Positions 24,987 to 34,288 are shown, counted from the stretch's first letter. The stretch: DNA of 43,721 bases from Flavobacteriales bacterium (GCA_027039975.1 JALWFE010000047.1:1-43721), one strand, 5' to 3'. Made by a program: numbers and translations. The notes: generated from the sequence alone by a model not told the origin.

Positions 24987-26007
24987 TTTTTTTTGCAGAA
25001 ATTTTTTGTTGCCAATGCCAAGCGTCACGCAAGGCGTCTTCCATTGTTAGACGGGCTTTCCAACCCAGTTCTTTCTCAGCCAAACTCGTATCGGCCCAAA
25101 CAGCTGTTACATCCCCTTCACGTCTGCCTACAATCTTATAATTTAGTTTAACACCGTTGACTTTTTCAAAAGTTTTGATAATTTCCATAACAGAACTACC
25201 GCGACCGGTACCGATGTTGAAGATTTCAAAATTGGATTTTTGTTTATTGTCAAATAAACGTTCCAGTGCCACCACGTGCGACTCGGCTAAATCAACTACG
25301 TGAATATAATCACGAATAGCGGTGCCGTCGGGAGTAGGGTAATCATCACCGAAAACAGATAAAACTTCCCTGATACCGGCAGCGGTTTGCGTAACGAAAG
25401 GCACCAGATTTTGCGGTACACCCAAAGGTAATTCACCGATATGTCCACTAGGATGTGCCCCGATAGGGTTAAAATATCTCAAAGCGATACTTTTAAACTC
25501 CGGATATGCTTTGGATGTATCACGTATAATCTCCTCGCCTATTTGTTTGGTATTGCCATAAGGTGAAAACGCAGGTTTTACGGGAGCGGATTCCGTTATA
25601 GGCAAACTGTCAGGTTCACCGTAAACCGTACAAGACGAACTGAAAATAAAATTTTCAATCCCTTTTTCTTGCATTTGCTGCAATAGATAGACCAATGTCC
25701 CGATATTATTCTCGTAATACAACAAAGGTTTGTGCACACTTTCATTGACCGCTTTGGAAGCCGCAAAATGTATAATTCCGCCGATATCTTTATGGCGGTC
25801 AAAAAAATCGATAACAACCGGCTTGTCCCGTAAATCAATTGCTTCAAATTCCGGGCGGATACCGGTAATCCGGGTAATACCGTCAAGAACACTGATAACC
25901 GAATTGGACAAATTATCTATAATCACAACATCGTAACCCTTCTCTTGCAAAGCAACAACCGTATGAGACCCGATAAATCCCAAACCACCGGTAACCAATA
26001 CTTTCAT
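24979..26007 (-). CDS. galE: UDP-glucose 4-epimerase GalE
   Basis: GalE interconverts UDP-glucose and UDP-galactose (some relatives act on the N-acetyl forms) for surface polysaccharides. The 342-residue short-chain dehydrogenase fold starts with TGGLGFIGSH (residues 6-15, NAD-binding). It has FAASKAVNESV, the catalytic Ser in FSSSCTVYG (122-130) and the YxxxK pair Tyr150/Lys154 (SPYGNTK). The C-terminal half contains RYFNPIGAHPSG and AIRDYIHVVDLAESH. Length is normal. Its -7 box lies at 26030-26037. The downstream FAD oxidoreductase is coupled by overlap. Confidence 0.96.
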   Translation of the reverse strand: MKVLVTGGLGFIGSHTVVALQEKGYDVVIIDNLSNSVISVLDGITRITGIRPEFEAIDLRDKPVVIDFFDRHKDIGGIIHFAASKAVNESVHKPLLYYENNIGTLVYLLQQMQEKGIENFIFSSSCTVYGEPDSLPITESAPVKPAFSPYGNTKQIGEEIIRDTSKAYPEFKSIALRYFNPIGAHPSGHIGELPLGVPQNLVPFVTQTAAGIREVLSVFGDDYPTPDGTAIRDYIHVVDLAESHVVALERLFDNKQKSNFEIFNIGTGRGSSVMEIIKTFEKVNGVKLNYKIVGRREGDVTAVWADTSLAEKELGWKARLTMEDALRDAWHWQQKISAKKNV

Positions 26008-26029
26008 AGTCTTAATTTTACCTCTGAAA

Positions 26030-26047
26030 CAAAAATAAATATTTTTG
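26030..26047. promoter_or_regulatory. Divergent pair of -7 boxes (galE and broken beta-barrel gene)
   Basis: TATTTTTG reads on the minus strand at 26037-26030 for galE and again on the plus strand at 26040-26047 for the opposite gene. The two boxes are only two bases apart, back to back. Neither has a clear TTG at 19 bases. Confidence 0.45.
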
Positions 26048-26078
26048 GAATAATTATTGTTTTATTTCTTTTTAAAAT

Positions 26079-26692
26079 TAAACTTACGACTGAAAAAAAA
26101 TTTTTTCTTTTTGGATTTTTCGTCGTTATAATGCTTGCCTCGTTTCAAAATTGTACCATAGAATTTAATGAATTCGGTGACGATTCTATCTTTTATTATT
26201 TAAATGACGAACCTCTGTTTTTACGAAAAGCAAACAATCCATATCCAACCGGGTTTTGATGCCCGTATCGAGTTCCCTTTAATCAAGGAATGGAACGTAT
26301 TCAGTGACATAGAAATAGGAATGTATCACGGTGGTTTATTACACAAATCCGGTAGCATTACTTTTGATATCGATTTAAAGCTTTGGCATTTGTCCGCACC
26401 GCTTTATTTTCGCTTTTCAAATGACAATAAATGGCATCTGCTTTTCGTTGCCAAATTAAATATTCCCTTCAACTTTATTTATACCTATGATATTTATGAC
26501 AATGGAATCTTAATCTATCACAACACCGATAATCCGTTCAAAAACAAATATTACGATTATTTGCAACTTCTTTTTGGCGTTGATGTGGATTTGGACAAAC
26601 ATTGGCAACTGGACTTTCAAACGAGTATATTTTTATCGGAAAATGTCAGTATCGGTATAAAATATACATTCCCGTCTCAAACTGAAAAATAA
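26079..26692 (+). pseudogene. Outer-membrane beta-barrel-like gene, start lost and frameshifted
   Basis: Two overlapping frames appear to be one gene. The first, without an ATG at its natural beginning (ACG ACT GAA AAA at about 26079), reads a signal-peptide-like FFLFGFFVVIMLASFQNC and continues to a stop at 26257-26259. The second, shifted by one base, has an ATG at 26204 but looks continuous from about 26232 (KQTIHIQPGFDARIEF) to 26692. It consists of alternating strands (GVDVDLDKHWQLDFQTSIFL, VSIGIKYTF) like a small porin-type barrel ending in an aromatic strand. On its own the second frame lacks a signal peptide. The reading is an inference; a sequencing error is possible. Confidence 0.5.
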
Positions 26693-26696
26693 TTTG

Positions 26697-26704
26697 TATT
26701 TTTG
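26697..26704 (+). promoter_or_regulatory. -7 box of dnaN
   Basis: TATTTTTG fits the consensus and ends 20 bases before the dnaN ATG. No TTG is seen at -33. It overlaps the end of the preceding broken gene by a few bases downstream. Confidence 0.5.
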
Positions 26705-26724
26705 TTACGCAAAAATATAAGATT

Positions 26725-27840
26725 ATGCAATTTTTAGTATCCAGTGACGATTTAATCAAAAATTTACAAGCATTAAGAAACGTTATAAACAATAATAATA
26801 CGGTTCCGGTTTTAGATAATTTTTTATTTGAACTACATCAAAATACTTTAAAAATTACCGCTTCCGATTTGGAAACCACGATGACGGCAACTGTTCCGGT
26901 CGAATCAAGTGAAAGCGCTTCTTTTCTATTGCCGGCACGTATGTTGGTAGATACGATTAAAGCTTTGCCGGTTCAACCCCTGACATTTATGTTTAATGAC
27001 GACGGCACGGTAAATCTCATCACCGAAACCGGAAAATACAGTTTTGCTTACAGTGATGCCGAAGATTATCCCAGCCCTGTAGAAGTGGACGAATCGGAAA
27101 ATTTATATATACCCGGCAGTATTTTGGCAAATGCCGTAAGTAAAACAATCTTTGCCACCGGAAACGATGATTTACGGCCGGCTTTAACAGGTGTATTATT
27201 TGAATTTTCACCCGAAAGTTTGAACTTTGTCGCTACCGATGCGCATAAATTGGTAAAATATGAACGACAAGATTTAAAAGCACCTTCCGAAATCTCATTT
27301 ATCGTTCCTAAAAAACCTTTACAAATTTTAAAAAATCATCTCGCCGGTTTTGAAGACGAAGTTAACATTACCTATAATGACAGAAATGTTAAGTTTGTCT
27401 TTGAAAATATGGAAATTTTAACCCGGTTAATCAACGGAAATTATCCCAATTACAGAGCGGTTATCCCGGCTGAAAATCCGAATGTTATGATTATTGACCG
27501 GCAAAATCTGCTCAATGTTATAAAACGGGTTGATATTTTTGCCAGTAAAGCCACACATTTGATACGTTTTGATATTGTAGGGTCCGAATTAAAAGTTTCC
27601 GCCGAAGATTTGGATTTTTCCAGTCACGCAGAAGAACGGTTGACTTGTAATTATCAAGGTGAAGATATCTCTATCGGTTTTAATTCCAAGTTTTTAATCG
27701 AAATGCTTTCCAATCTCGAATCCGAAGAAATATCTTTCAATATGTCTTTGCCCAGCAGGGCGGCATTGATTTATCCTGTGGACGGTTTGGAAGAAGGCGA
27801 ATTCATCACAATGTTAGTAATGCCGTTGAGACTGGCATAA
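26725..27840 (+). CDS. dnaN: DNA polymerase III sliding clamp (beta subunit)
   Basis: DnaN forms the dimeric ring that tethers the replicase to DNA. The 371-residue protein has the three-domain clamp pattern. MQFLVSSDDLIKNLQALRNV begins domain I, TGVLFEF with LNFVATDAHKLVKYE falls in domain II, and the end MPLRLA contains the partner-binding pocket region (the usual MPMRL). Length is normal. In this window dnaN is not next to dnaA or recF. It heads a tight row with waaA and a YqiA-like esterase gene. Confidence 0.97.
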   Translation: MQFLVSSDDLIKNLQALRNVINNNNTVPVLDNFLFELHQNTLKITASDLETTMTATVPVESSESASFLLPARMLVDTIKALPVQPLTFMFNDDGTVNLITETGKYSFAYSDAEDYPSPVEVDESENLYIPGSILANAVSKTIFATGNDDLRPALTGVLFEFSPESLNFVATDAHKLVKYERQDLKAPSEISFIVPKKPLQILKNHLAGFEDEVNITYNDRNVKFVFENMEILTRLINGNYPNYRAVIPAENPNVMIIDRQNLLNVIKRVDIFASKATHLIRFDIVGSELKVSAEDLDFSSHAEERLTCNYQGEDISIGFNSKFLIEMLSNLESEEISFNMSLPSRAALIYPVDGLEEGEFITMLVMPLRLA

Positions 27841-27875
27841 AACCTTTGTTTGCAATTTACCGATATTTTTAAAAA

Positions 27876-29111
27876 TTGAAATTTTTATACAATATATTGT
27901 TAACGGTTTCCGGATGGTTTTTAAAACTTTTCGGAAATTTTTTTGGACAAAAAGTCCGGTATTTTGTTGCCGGACAAAAACAAATTTTTTCAAAACTTAA
28001 AACTTGCTTGCAACCTGATATAAAAAATATCTGGTTTCACGTCTCGTCACTCGGCGAATACGAACAAGCACTGCCGCTTATTGAAAAAATAAAAGAAAAA
28101 TATCCTGATTACCGGATTGTTTTAACATTCTTTTCACCTTCGGGTTACGAAGTAAAAAAAGACAAAACACCGGCGGATTGTGTCACTTACTTACCCATAG
28201 ATACCCGCCGTAACGTCCATAAATTTTTGGATTTGATACAACCGGCAGCCGTATTTTTTATCAAATACGATTTGTGGCCCAATTTTTTACACGAATTAAA
28301 AAACAGACACATCAACACTTATCTGGTCTCCGGTTTGTTTACCGCCAATCATCCTTTTTTTAAAGCTTACAGTCCTTGGCTAAAAACGTCGTTAAAAGCC
28401 ATAACCCGTTTTTTTGTACAAGACGAAAACAGTAAAAAAGTTTTACAACAACAAGGTTTTCAAAATGTTACGGTAACCGGTGACACGCGTTTTGACCGTG
28501 TGTATCAGATTGCCCGCACGGTGGCGGATTATGATTTCGTAAAGAATTTCAAACAAGACAAAATTTTATTGATAGCCGGCAGCACTTGGACCGAAGATGA
28601 AACTTTGCTCATCCGTTTTATCAATGAAAGCCCCGGTGGTATAAAAATGATAATAGCACCTCACGAAATAGACGATGCGCATATAACCGCAATTGAAAGT
28701 AAATTGCAAGTGCCCTTTATCCGTTATACGGATTTGCAGCACGGTATGGATTTGACAGATTATAAAGTTTTGATTTTGAACACAATAGGATTACTTAAAA
28801 AAATTTACGCAGATGCTGATATCGTATATATCGGCAATGGTTTCGGCAAGAGTATTCACAATGTTCAAGAACCGGCGGTATTCGGTGTTCCCATTATTAC
28901 CGGACCGCATATCAAAAAATTTAAAGAAGCGGTAGATTTAAAAATATTAGGCGGATTGATTACCATACAAAATTATGATGAATTGAAAAATGTTTTGGAA
29001 ATACTGATTCAAAATCCGGCATTACGCATACAAAAATCTAATATTACAAAAGAATATGCTTTAAAAAACGTAGGAGCAACTGAAAAAATAATACAATATC
29101 TAAACCTATGA
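27876..29111 (+). CDS. waaA: 3-deoxy-D-manno-octulosonic acid transferase WaaA (KdtA), TTG start
   Basis: WaaA adds Kdo to the lipid A precursor at the inner membrane. The 411-residue GT30-type protein has an N-terminal membrane helix (LYNILLTVSGWFLKLF). WFHVSSLGEYEQALPLI follows, with the catalytic Glu of the family near residue 60, then FFIKYDLWPNFL, the C-terminal-domain GSTWTEDETLL, and YIGNGFGKSIHNVQEPA with the nucleotide-sugar-binding pattern. No ATG fits the N-terminus; TTG at 27876 places the start where relatives begin (K-x-LYN). The gene follows dnaN by 35 bases and overlaps the esterase gene by four (ATGA). Confidence 0.93.
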   Translation: MKFLYNILLTVSGWFLKLFGNFFGQKVRYFVAGQKQIFSKLKTCLQPDIKNIWFHVSSLGEYEQALPLIEKIKEKYPDYRIVLTFFSPSGYEVKKDKTPADCVTYLPIDTRRNVHKFLDLIQPAAVFFIKYDLWPNFLHELKNRHINTYLVSGLFTANHPFFKAYSPWLKTSLKAITRFFVQDENSKKVLQQQGFQNVTVTGDTRFDRVYQIARTVADYDFVKNFKQDKILLIAGSTWTEDETLLIRFINESPGGIKMIIAPHEIDDAHITAIESKLQVPFIRYTDLQHGMDLTDYKVLILNTIGLLKKIYADADIVYIGNGFGKSIHNVQEPAVFGVPIITGPHIKKFKEAVDLKILGGLITIQNYDELKNVLEILIQNPALRIQKSNITKEYALKNVGATEKIIQYLNL

Positions 29112-29584
29112 CCACTTTGTATTTACACGGTTTGAAAAGTACTAATCTAAACGAACGTACCGATTGGTTACAACAATTCGGCAAAGTGGTTAATCCGTTG
29201 TTATCTTACAGGAATATCCCCGTAACATACCGGATGCTCGAAAAATTGGTGAAAAAATTCCGTCCCACTGTCATTGTCGGTAGCAGTATGGGGGGATTTT
29301 TAGGTTTTCATCTGGGCAATTACTACCGTATCCCGACCCTCTTACTCAATCCGGCATTGGTAATGAGCCTTATAGTACGACCTGATAACCGCTACATAGC
29401 AACCGACACCTTGCACACGATTAGTCTAGGCAAATACGACACGGTTGTCCAACCTGAAATCACTAAAAAATTACTCAAAGAATGGCGGCAACATTACCAA
29501 ATATTCGAATACGATATCGAACACCGGACGCCTTTTGAAGTATTTGAAGATGCCGCTCTTAAATCGGGATTGTTTAAAAAATAA
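29108..29584 (+). CDS. YqiA-like alpha/beta-hydrolase (esterase)
   Basis: The 158-residue protein resembles the UPF0227/YqiA group of small alpha/beta hydrolases. It opens with LYLHGLKST (oxyanion region after the first strand). The nucleophile elbow is GSSMGG (residues 58-63), with Ser60 as the likely nucleophile. LLLNPAL follows, as in YqiA. The expected acid and final His lie in the second half (YDTVVQPE; YDIEHRTPFE). The substrate is unknown. The ATG overlaps the waaA stop, which implies coupled translation. It ends directly against the convergent nadE. Confidence 0.82.
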   Translation: MTTLYLHGLKSTNLNERTDWLQQFGKVVNPLLSYRNIPVTYRMLEKLVKKFRPTVIVGSSMGGFLGFHLGNYYRIPTLLLNPALVMSLIVRPDNRYIATDTLHTISLGKYDTVVQPEITKKLLKEWRQHYQIFEYDIEHRTPFEVFEDAALKSGLFKK

Positions 29585-31222
29585 CTATTCCAAATATTTA
29601 GCAACAATAGGCATACGCCTGCCCATACCGAATGCTTTGGGGCTGACCCGTAAAACCGGTGCTGTCTGGTGCCGTTTGAACTCGTTACGGTTAACCATTT
29701 TTAATATCCTCTCTACCAATGAAGGGTCAAAACCTTGTGCAATGATTTCTTTGGGACCTTGCCGGTTTTCGATATATTGTTTTAAAACAGTATCTAAAAT
29801 ATCATAAGGCGGCAAACTGTCACTGTCTTTTTGACCGGGACGTAACTCCGCAGAAGGTGGTTTTTGTATCGTATGAAACGGAATAATTTCTTTATGCCTG
29901 TTGATATACCGGGCAAGCTCGTAAACTTCCGTTTTATACACATCACCGATAACGGATAAACCGCCTGCCAAATCACCGTAAAGCGTACCATAACCTACTG
30001 CCATCTCACTTTTATTAGTGGTATTGAGCAAAATATTACCGAATTTGTTGGAAAGAGCCATCAACAAATTACCTCTGATACGGGCCTGGATATTCTCTTC
30101 GGTTACATCAAAATCTCGCCCTTCAAAAAGCGGATTAAGTTGTTGCAAATAACTTTTAAAAATATCTTTAATCGGAACAATATCGTAACGGATACCAAGG
30201 TTTTTAGCCAAATCTACGGCATCCTTAACCGAATGCTCCGACGAAAATTGAGACGGCATCAACAAAACCCTTACATTGTCTTTACCAAGTGCTTCGACAG
30301 CCAAAACAGTGGTTACAGCAGAGTCCAACCCTCCGGACAAACCGGTGATAGCCGTTTTAAAACCTATTTTTCCAAAATAATCTTTGATACCTAACACCAA
30401 AGCATCATGTATCAACGGAATTTTGTCTTTGGGTTGTTCCCTGTTGGTTGTGCTTCCATTAACATCTTCCAAATCGATTATTTGCAAACCTTCTTTAAAA
30501 TACGGCATCTCGGTATGCACCGTTTGGTCAGGTGCTATAACCAACGACCCACCATCAAAAATAATATCGGTTTGTGCCCCGACGTGATTGACATAAAAAA
30601 GCGGTATTTGATAAGCTTTAACATTTTCTTTGAGGATTCTGATACGCTCAGCCGCATGGGTATAATCAAACGGGCTGGCAGATACATTGATAATAAAATC
30701 AGGCTGTTGTGGCATCAGTTTTTCCATAGGATTAATCGTATAAAGCGGATTTTCATTACCCAGATTCCACAAATCTTCGCAGATACTCAAAGCTATTTTA
30801 TAACCTTTGAACCGGACAACCTGCCACCGGGTAGCTTCTTCAAAATACCGGGCTTCATCAAAAATATCATAAGTCGGTAATAATGTTTTATGTTGACGGT
30901 AAATTTCTTTTCCTTGATACAAAAAAACAACCGAATTATACAAATCTTTTCCTTCAACCACCGGATTGCGGGTCGGGGAACCAATTACAACGGCTATATC
31001 TTTACTGGCTTCTTTGATTTTTTCGATACTTTGTTCTGCTTTTTCGATAAAATCCGAAAATTCCAAAAAATCACGCGGCGGGTAACCGGTTGTCGCCAAT
31101 TCGGGAAAAATAACCATAGCGGCTCCCATATCTTTTGCCCGTGAAATGTAATTTAAAATTTTACGGTTATTGTTTTCAAAATCACCGATAATAACATTAA
31201 TTTGTGCTAAAGCTATTTTCAT
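29585..31222 (-). CDS. nadE: Glutamine-dependent NAD+ synthetase
   Basis: NadE amidates nicotinic acid adenine dinucleotide to NAD+, the last step of NAD synthesis. The 545-residue protein fuses two domains. An N-terminal nitrilase-type glutaminase has the Glu41-Lys112-Cys148 triad (FPELATTGYPPR, HKTLLPTYDIFDE, ALSICEDLWN). The C-terminal ATP-dependent synthetase has the PP-loop SGGLDS (296-301) and NTTNKSEMAVGYGTLYGD. Because the glutaminase is fused, glutamine rather than free ammonia can be the donor. Together with the pnuC/NadR-like pair at 9-10 kb it gives two routes to NAD. The upstream region is a long repeat island with no obvious -7 box. Confidence 0.97.
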   Translation of the reverse strand: MKIALAQINVIIGDFENNNRKILNYISRAKDMGAAMVIFPELATTGYPPRDFLEFSDFIEKAEQSIEKIKEASKDIAVVIGSPTRNPVVEGKDLYNSVVFLYQGKEIYRQHKTLLPTYDIFDEARYFEEATRWQVVRFKGYKIALSICEDLWNLGNENPLYTINPMEKLMPQQPDFIINVSASPFDYTHAAERIRILKENVKAYQIPLFYVNHVGAQTDIIFDGGSLVIAPDQTVHTEMPYFKEGLQIIDLEDVNGSTTNREQPKDKIPLIHDALVLGIKDYFGKIGFKTAITGLSGGLDSAVTTVLAVEALGKDNVRVLLMPSQFSSEHSVKDAVDLAKNLGIRYDIVPIKDIFKSYLQQLNPLFEGRDFDVTEENIQARIRGNLLMALSNKFGNILLNTTNKSEMAVGYGTLYGDLAGGLSVIGDVYKTEVYELARYINRHKEIIPFHTIQKPPSAELRPGQKDSDSLPPYDILDTVLKQYIENRQGPKEIIAQGFDPSLVERILKMVNRNEFKRHQTAPVLRVSPKAFGMGRRMPIVAKYLE

Positions 31223-31226
31223 ATTA

Positions 31227-31643
31227 TTGAGGAATTGAGGATTTATAATTAGTTGAAAGTTAAAAGTTGAAAGTTAAAAGTTTTGGTTCATAGATTATTT
31301 GGATTCTTAGATGATTGTTTAATACTTCATACCTTATGCTCGTTTTTTAAATTGAGGAATTGAGGATTTATTATGCTTCATTGAATATTTCGTTCATTGA
31401 TGTTTTTTTACTGTTTCATACTTTATGTACGTCTTATAATTTGAGGAATTGAGGATTTATTGTGTTTCATAGAATATTTTGTACTTTGATGATGGTTTAT
31501 TGCTTCATACTTTATGTTTGTTTCATAAATTGAGGAATTGAGGACTTATTGTGCTTCATTGAATATGACGTTGTTTGATGTTTGTTTTCTATTTCATACT
31601 TTATGTTCGTCTTATAAATTGAGGAATTGAGGATTTTTATTGA
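31227..31643. repeat. 89-base tandem repeat array
   Basis: TTGAGGAATTGAGG begins at 31227, 31352, 31441, 31530 and 31619. The last four are spaced exactly 89 bases. The first interval is 125 because AGTTGAAAGTTAAA-type repeats lie inside it. Each unit also carries a TTCATTGAATAT-like segment, TTTGATG and CATACTTTATGTTCGTCTTAT-like sequence just before the next TTGAGG. The same unit and period occur at 2267-2369. Confidence 0.9.
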
Positions 31644-31653
31644 CTTCAAAAAC

Positions 31654-31718
31654 GGTCACTGAGCCTGTCGAAGTGCAGATTTTCGATTTTCGATTTCAGA
31701 TTTCAGATTTCAGATTTT
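31654..31718. repeat. CTGAGCCTGTCGAAGTG copy followed by GATTTTC/GATTTCA array
   Basis: One copy of the dispersed repeat (31654-31675) is followed by about five 7-base units (GATTTTC, GATTTCA) to 31718. Confidence 0.75.
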
Positions 31719-31989
31719 TTGTGGTTCATAAAATATTATTTCATTGATTATTGCTTATTACTTTATACTATATTCCTGTTTTACATTTATGAATTAATAT
31801 TTTGTTTCAGTTCATTTATTTTTTTAATTTTATTATTTTTCCTCAATTCCTCATTTCCTCAATTCCTCATTTCCTCAATTCCTCAATTCCTCATTTCCTC
31901 AATTCCTCAATTCCTCAATTCCTCAATAATTATCCATTTTTCAATTCTCAAATAAAACTTACAACCTTAGGTCAATATTGCTACCGGAT
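31719..31989. repeat. AT-rich spacer with 8-base CCTCAATT/CCTCATTT array
   Basis: From about 31841 to 31926 the unit CCTCAATT or CCTCATTT repeats some ten times. It is the reverse complement of the TTGAGGAATTGAGG core of the neighbouring 89-base array, so the two could form a very large stem. The short plus-strand reading frames across it are low-complexity artefacts. The rest shows no gene. Confidence 0.8.
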
Positions 31990-33609
31990 TTAAAATTGAT
32001 CAAAATGATCGTTCCACAGATGTGTCCTTATGCCTATATAAAAATATTTAACGGTTTCGTTTTTTATTGTTTTCGTTGGAACTTCTATACTGGTTTTACG
32101 ATAGATAAAACCTCCGAAAAATTTAAGATTTGTTGCCGGATTAACGATATAGCCGGCTTCAAAATTATCGTAAAATATTTTCCCTAAATTGCCTTGTAAT
32201 ATGTATTTATCATCATTTCTGTTGCCCGGATTGATATAATGATAAACATCTCCACCATAAGCGGTGGAATCATTGGGAAAATCAAAACCTTTTTTGCCTG
32301 AAATCATTACGTTATGCACAAAAAAACGTTTTTTACGGTACTGCTGTTCAGACAAAAACTCTTCAAAATTAGCCCCCCAAGGATGCGCCAATGCTTGATA
32401 GTTGTGAGCATAATTGGTCAAAGTATTGTGAGCGTAGGTATAAGGACGCACGTGATTATATTCCATACGTATAAATAAATTTCTGATATTGAAAGCATCG
32501 TGATATTTAAGCCCTATCTGGTATCCGAATTTGTTTCCCCAATAACCTTTTTCGCTAAAAAATTTCTTAACCGTCATTTCATCCAATAAAAATTGTCCGT
32601 AAATATGGATTTTGTAAGGTAACCGGTACCTTGACGACAATCCTACAACGGTATTGGAAGCATTTGAGCCTGCTTCATATTCTGCCGTTTTAAAGAAAAT
32701 CAACGGATTTAAAAAGTTAACATCAAAGCCGCGACGGTTTTCATTATACCAAATCACCGATTCGAAAAAACCGAAATGCAGTTTTTTTGTAGCATTCCAA
32801 CTGATATAATGTATAGCGGAAAATTTCTTTTTATAAACACCGTTTACCGTAAACTCCGGTCTTAAATCTTGATAAGCCGTCCACATTGTCGTGTATTTGA
32901 CATGCCAGAATCTTGCCGAAATTTTAAAATACGGATAATTGGTGGCATTGTCCGACAAAAACAACGAACGGTAACCTTCGCCTATAAAATGTTTGCCGTG
33001 ACCAAGTTCGAAAAAGAAAAATTTACTTGGCTTATAAGCTATATAGCCTGCGGCATAAGGATAATCCACATGAATAAGATCTTCACTCTTATTGAGGCCG
33101 TATCCCGGAACAACATGCGGCCGTGTTGCCCAAGCATAACGGTCTAAAAACTTTGGAAAGACAGCATAATTTTCGGCTATGGTCGAACTAAAAGAGAATT
33201 TTTTACCCAAAATTCCTTCAACTCTGATAGCACGGGTGTTTTGAAAAGTTTTGGTATTCAAATTATCCTTACCGAAACGCCCGTCAACAACAGGGTCAAT
33301 ACTTATCCAATAATCGGGGCCGAGTATAGCAAAAAAATGCTCGTCAAAAAGTTTGCGACCAAACCAAGTTGTTTTGTGTAAAAGCAAATGCCGGTATCTG
33401 TTTTCTATAATCCCGGGTGATATTTCATAATAATGTAAAGGTTTTAAGGCTGTATGAACCGTATCGGCCAAATGCCCTTCTATTTCGTTGTAATCAAACG
33501 TATTATATGGGATTTTTAATTGACTTCCGGCTTTTTTGTTATAAAGTTTTTCTTGAGCTGATAAATGTAAAGACATTGAAAGTAAAAAAAACAATAAAAT
33601 CTTTTTCAT
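31990..33609 (-). CDS. Outer-membrane beta-barrel protein, Wzi / RemB-like
   Basis: The 539-residue protein has a cleavable signal peptide (KKILLFFLLSMSLHLSAQ, cut after SAQ). It is rich in aromatic alternating strands, as in outer-membrane barrels. Segments such as LGHGKHFIGEGYRSLFLSDNA and NYPYFKISARFWHVKYT, then the late YQALAHPWGANFEE, resemble the family annotated as gliding-motility protein RemB or capsule-assembly Wzi-like protein. Wzi helps anchor capsule to the cell surface; RemB affects gliding in Flavobacterium. Which role applies here cannot be told. It is transcribed alone, with a -7 box close upstream. Confidence 0.75.
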   Translation of the reverse strand: MKKILLFFLLSMSLHLSAQEKLYNKKAGSQLKIPYNTFDYNEIEGHLADTVHTALKPLHYYEISPGIIENRYRHLLLHKTTWFGRKLFDEHFFAILGPDYWISIDPVVDGRFGKDNLNTKTFQNTRAIRVEGILGKKFSFSSTIAENYAVFPKFLDRYAWATRPHVVPGYGLNKSEDLIHVDYPYAAGYIAYKPSKFFFFELGHGKHFIGEGYRSLFLSDNATNYPYFKISARFWHVKYTTMWTAYQDLRPEFTVNGVYKKKFSAIHYISWNATKKLHFGFFESVIWYNENRRGFDVNFLNPLIFFKTAEYEAGSNASNTVVGLSSRYRLPYKIHIYGQFLLDEMTVKKFFSEKGYWGNKFGYQIGLKYHDAFNIRNLFIRMEYNHVRPYTYAHNTLTNYAHNYQALAHPWGANFEEFLSEQQYRKKRFFVHNVMISGKKGFDFPNDSTAYGGDVYHYINPGNRNDDKYILQGNLGKIFYDNFEAGYIVNPATNLKFFGGFIYRKTSIEVPTKTIKNETVKYFYIGIRTHLWNDHFDQF

Positions 33610-33626
33610 TCAAAATAAATTTTGAA

Positions 33627-33634
33627 CAAATTTA
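33627..33634 (-). promoter_or_regulatory. -7 box of the RemB/Wzi-like gene
   Basis: TAAATTTG on the minus strand lies 17 bases before the ATG. A CTG, not TTG, lies 16 bases further upstream. Confidence 0.45.
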
Positions 33635-33726
33635 AGTTTTTTATTTTTCTCAGGAAGCTTTTCAAAAGAATTAGATTTCAATAATTTTTGGATTTTCAAA
33701 TATTATTCCCATTACAAAAAGAATAT

Positions 33727-34257
33727 TCATCTACCATTATCGCTTTTGAGTAGCCCTAAAATTTTCAGACAACGGACTGTTTCGTCTACAAACGGTTTAA
33801 TTTTTCCTTTTGCCACTTCGATCATCAAATCGTATAATTCTTCTTCGTTAAAGTAACCAACTCTAAAATTGGCCTTGATAGACAGAGACAGGTATTTTTC
33901 GTAAAGATTGGTCATGCCGGTAAAATCCAGCAATAAATCATAAGATTTGTCCAAAAACTCCAAAATTTCAGGAGCTTTAATCTTTCCGGATAAAGAGAAC
34001 ACATCTTTATCGGTCACTATACCGCGTAATTCGTTGTAATGATCGTTTTTTTCTTTAAAAGTAAAAATGTCAAATTGACTACTGCTTAATTTTAAAGCTT
34101 TTTGAACATACTTTAAATTTTCAAAAGTCAAATTTGACTGCGGATTGTTAAGAATAGCCACCCTGCTTATCGGACTAACGGATATCTGCCGCTGAGAGAG
34201 TTTTTTTATCATTTCGGCGGTTTTTCTCCGGATGCTATTTTCTTTTAGATTAAACAA
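33727..34257 (-). CDS. DUF6913 family protein
   Basis: The 176-residue protein matches the pattern of DUF6913, a family of unknown function found mainly in Bacteroidota. A basic N-terminus (RRKTAEMIKKLSQRQ) is followed by a Rossmann-like series of strands and helices: SRVAILNNPQ, FDIFTFKE, KSYDLLLDFTGMTNLYEKYLS, NFRVGYFNEEELYDLMIEV. No signal peptide or membrane helix is seen. It lies 31 bases after the DUF721 gene on the same strand, at the end of the transketolase row. Function is unknown. Confidence 0.75.
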   Translation of the reverse strand: MFNLKENSIRRKTAEMIKKLSQRQISVSPISRVAILNNPQSNLTFENLKYVQKALKLSSSQFDIFTFKEKNDHYNELRGIVTDKDVFSLSGKIKAPEILEFLDKSYDLLLDFTGMTNLYEKYLSLSIKANFRVGYFNEEELYDLMIEVAKGKIKPFVDETVRCLKILGLLKSDNGR

Positions 34258-34288
34258 AAAGTTTAAATTTTACGATTATTAAATAAGA

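Noticed and set aside
31227-31643. Possible CRISPR array (regular 89-base period)
   Set aside because: The whole unit repeats; there are no constant repeats separated by unique spacers, and no cas genes are nearby.
31719-31993. Plus-strand open frames across the 8-base array
   Set aside because: They translate low-complexity repeats (SSIPQFL-type) and have no independent support.
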